Part shown: positions 63,159 to 64,000 of the stretch, one piece after another
Position numbering within the stretch: the first letter of the stretch is position 1
How the letters are laid out: each line of letters begins with the position of its first letter
From: Fundidesulfovibrio agrisoli
GTDB taxonomy: Bacteria > Desulfobacterota > Desulfovibrionia > Desulfovibrionales > Desulfovibrionaceae
Assembly: GCF_022808715.1 (NCBI RefSeq)
Contig: NZ_JAKZKX010000010.1
Location: forward strand, 62,001-126,000
Direction of reading: 5' to 3'
Length of the DNA stretch: 64,000 bases
Position numbers and translations under genes: made by a program
Notes under the pieces: generated by a model
Seen by the model: only the letters and a program-made list of their open reading frames with translations
Database searches by the model: none
What the model was told of the DNA's origin: nothing

Positions 63159-64000
63159 ATGCACAAGCGCGGCGCGGGAATCCTTCTGCACATCACCAGC
63201 CTGCCTTCGCCCTACGGCGTTGGCGACATGGGGCCGGGGGCCTACGCCTTCGCCGACTTCCTGGAGCGCGCCGGGCAGTGCTGCTGGCAGATACTGCCGC
63301 TGACGCCCACCTCCAGCTTCATCGGGGATTCGCCCTATTCCAGCGACTCGGCCTTCGCGGGCAACCCGCTGCTCATAAGCCCCGAGATCCTGGCCGAGGA
63401 GGGGCGCATCGGCTGGGCCGACATCGGGGAGATGCCCGAGCACTGCCCGGACTTCGCCGTGTACCCCGCTGCCCAGGCCTTCAAGCAGCGCCTGCTGGAC
63501 CTGGCCTTCCAGAACGCAGCCCCCGGCCTGGAGTCCGACAAGGATTTCCTGCGCTTCAAGGCCCGCCACGCCCACTGGCTGGAGGACTACTGCCTGTTCA
63601 AGGCGGTGAAGGCATCCCTGGGCGGCATCTCCTGGACGCGCTGGCCCGCGCCTCTGCGCGGCCGCGACCCCGAAGCCCTGCTCGAGCGGCGCGAGGCCCT
63701 GGCCCCGCAGATCCTGCGCGAGGCCCACGCCCAGTTCCTGTTCTACGGCCAGTGGGAGCGGCTGCGGGCGCACCTGGCCAGGCGCGGCATCCTGCTCATC
63801 GGGGACGCGCCCATCTACGTCACGCAGGACAGCGCGGACGTCTGGGCCAACCAGAAGCTCTTCAAGCTCGGGCCGGACCGCGAGCCCCTGTTCGTGGCGG
63901 GCGTGCCCCCGGACTACTTCAGCGAGACCGGCCAGCGCTGGGGCAACCCCGTCTACGACTGGGACGCCCACCAGAAGGAGAACTTCGCCTGGTGGATCAG
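63159..64000 (+). CDS. malQ: 4-alpha-glucanotransferase MalQ (amylomaltase), N-terminal part, cut by window edge
   Basis: An open frame from ATG 63159 (GAGGGGAGGGGAG upstream) runs to the window end, 280 codons. It begins MHKRGAGILLHITSLPSPYGVGDMG, and contains CCWQILPLTPTSSFIGDSPYSSDSAFAGNPLLIS, LLIGDAPIYVTQDSADVWAN and VAGVPPDYFSETGQRWGNPVYDW, all typical of GH77. MalQ transfers alpha-1,4-glucan segments and helps recycle the oligosaccharides released from glycogen. The catalytic Asp/Glu (in the second half) lie beyond the window. The family's usual length is about 500 residues, so about half is shown. Confidence 0.95.
   Translation, partial: MHKRGAGILLHITSLPSPYGVGDMGPGAYAFADFLERAGQCCWQILPLTPTSSFIGDSPYSSDSAFAGNPLLISPEILAEEGRIGWADIGEMPEHCPDFAVYPAAQAFKQRLLDLAFQNAAPGLESDKDFLRFKARHAHWLEDYCLFKAVKASLGGISWTRWPAPLRGRDPEALLERREALAPQILREAHAQFLFYGQWERLRAHLARRGILLIGDAPIYVTQDSADVWANQKLFKLGPDREPLFVAGVPPDYFSETGQRWGNPVYDWDAHQKENFAWWI

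Overview
The window looks like chromosomal DNA of a high-GC, motile, anaerobic Deltaproteobacterium, most likely a member of the Desulfovibrionaceae (inference). The main reasons are a complete echABCDEF energy-converting [NiFe] hydrogenase operon, glycogen genes (glgB, malQ), a CIRCE-controlled groESL operon, dense chemotaxis and c-di-GMP signalling, and small proteins and intergenic hairpin repeats of a kind I associate with that family. No plasmid, phage, transposase or CRISPR array is visible.

Region 1 (1-18.6 kb) is a surface-glycan and glycolipid region. It holds the end of an ABC permease, a serine-palmitoyltransferase-like alpha-oxoamine synthase, a membrane GT-C glycosyltransferase with two small partners, five further glycosyltransferases, a zinc alcohol dehydrogenase, two radical SAM proteins, a Wzx-type flippase and a glutamine-dependent asparagine synthase. 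Together they suggest assembly, modification and export of a lipid-linked or secreted glycan.

Region 2 (18.7-32 kb) is signalling: CheV, a PilZ-like protein, tRNA-Ser(UGA), a hybrid histidine kinase, a Cache-PAS-GGDEF-EAL protein, a chemoreceptor with two periplasmic zinc-binding CZB domains behind a sigma28-like promoter, and a KimA-like potassium transporter.

Region 3 (32.4-41.3 kb) is metal and heat stress: a copper/silver efflux operon (cusC, a Met-rich octapeptide-repeat protein, cusB with a His/Met-rich extension, cusA), then groES-groEL with CIRCE and a promoter.

Region 4 (41.6-48.8 kb) has an orphan motA, a PilZ protein and the ech operon, which couples ferredoxin and H2 chemistry to ion translocation.

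Region 5 (48.8-59.1 kb) has a TPR protein, a COG3146 acyltransferase, a small secreted protein, a membrane sensor fused to an AlbA_2 domain, a 47-residue small protein, then an overlapping cassette cbiR-cobU-DHH phosphoesterase-HD-GYP and a second chemoreceptor. Region 6 (59.2-64 kb) has a YgjP-like metallopeptidase, glgB, a YkgJ-type cysteine-cluster protein and the start of malQ.

The most interesting candidates are the Met-repeat protein and His-rich CusB of the cus operon, the tandem periplasmic CZB receptor, the AlbA_2 membrane sensor, the unlisted 47-residue gene and the dispersed double-hairpin repeats.
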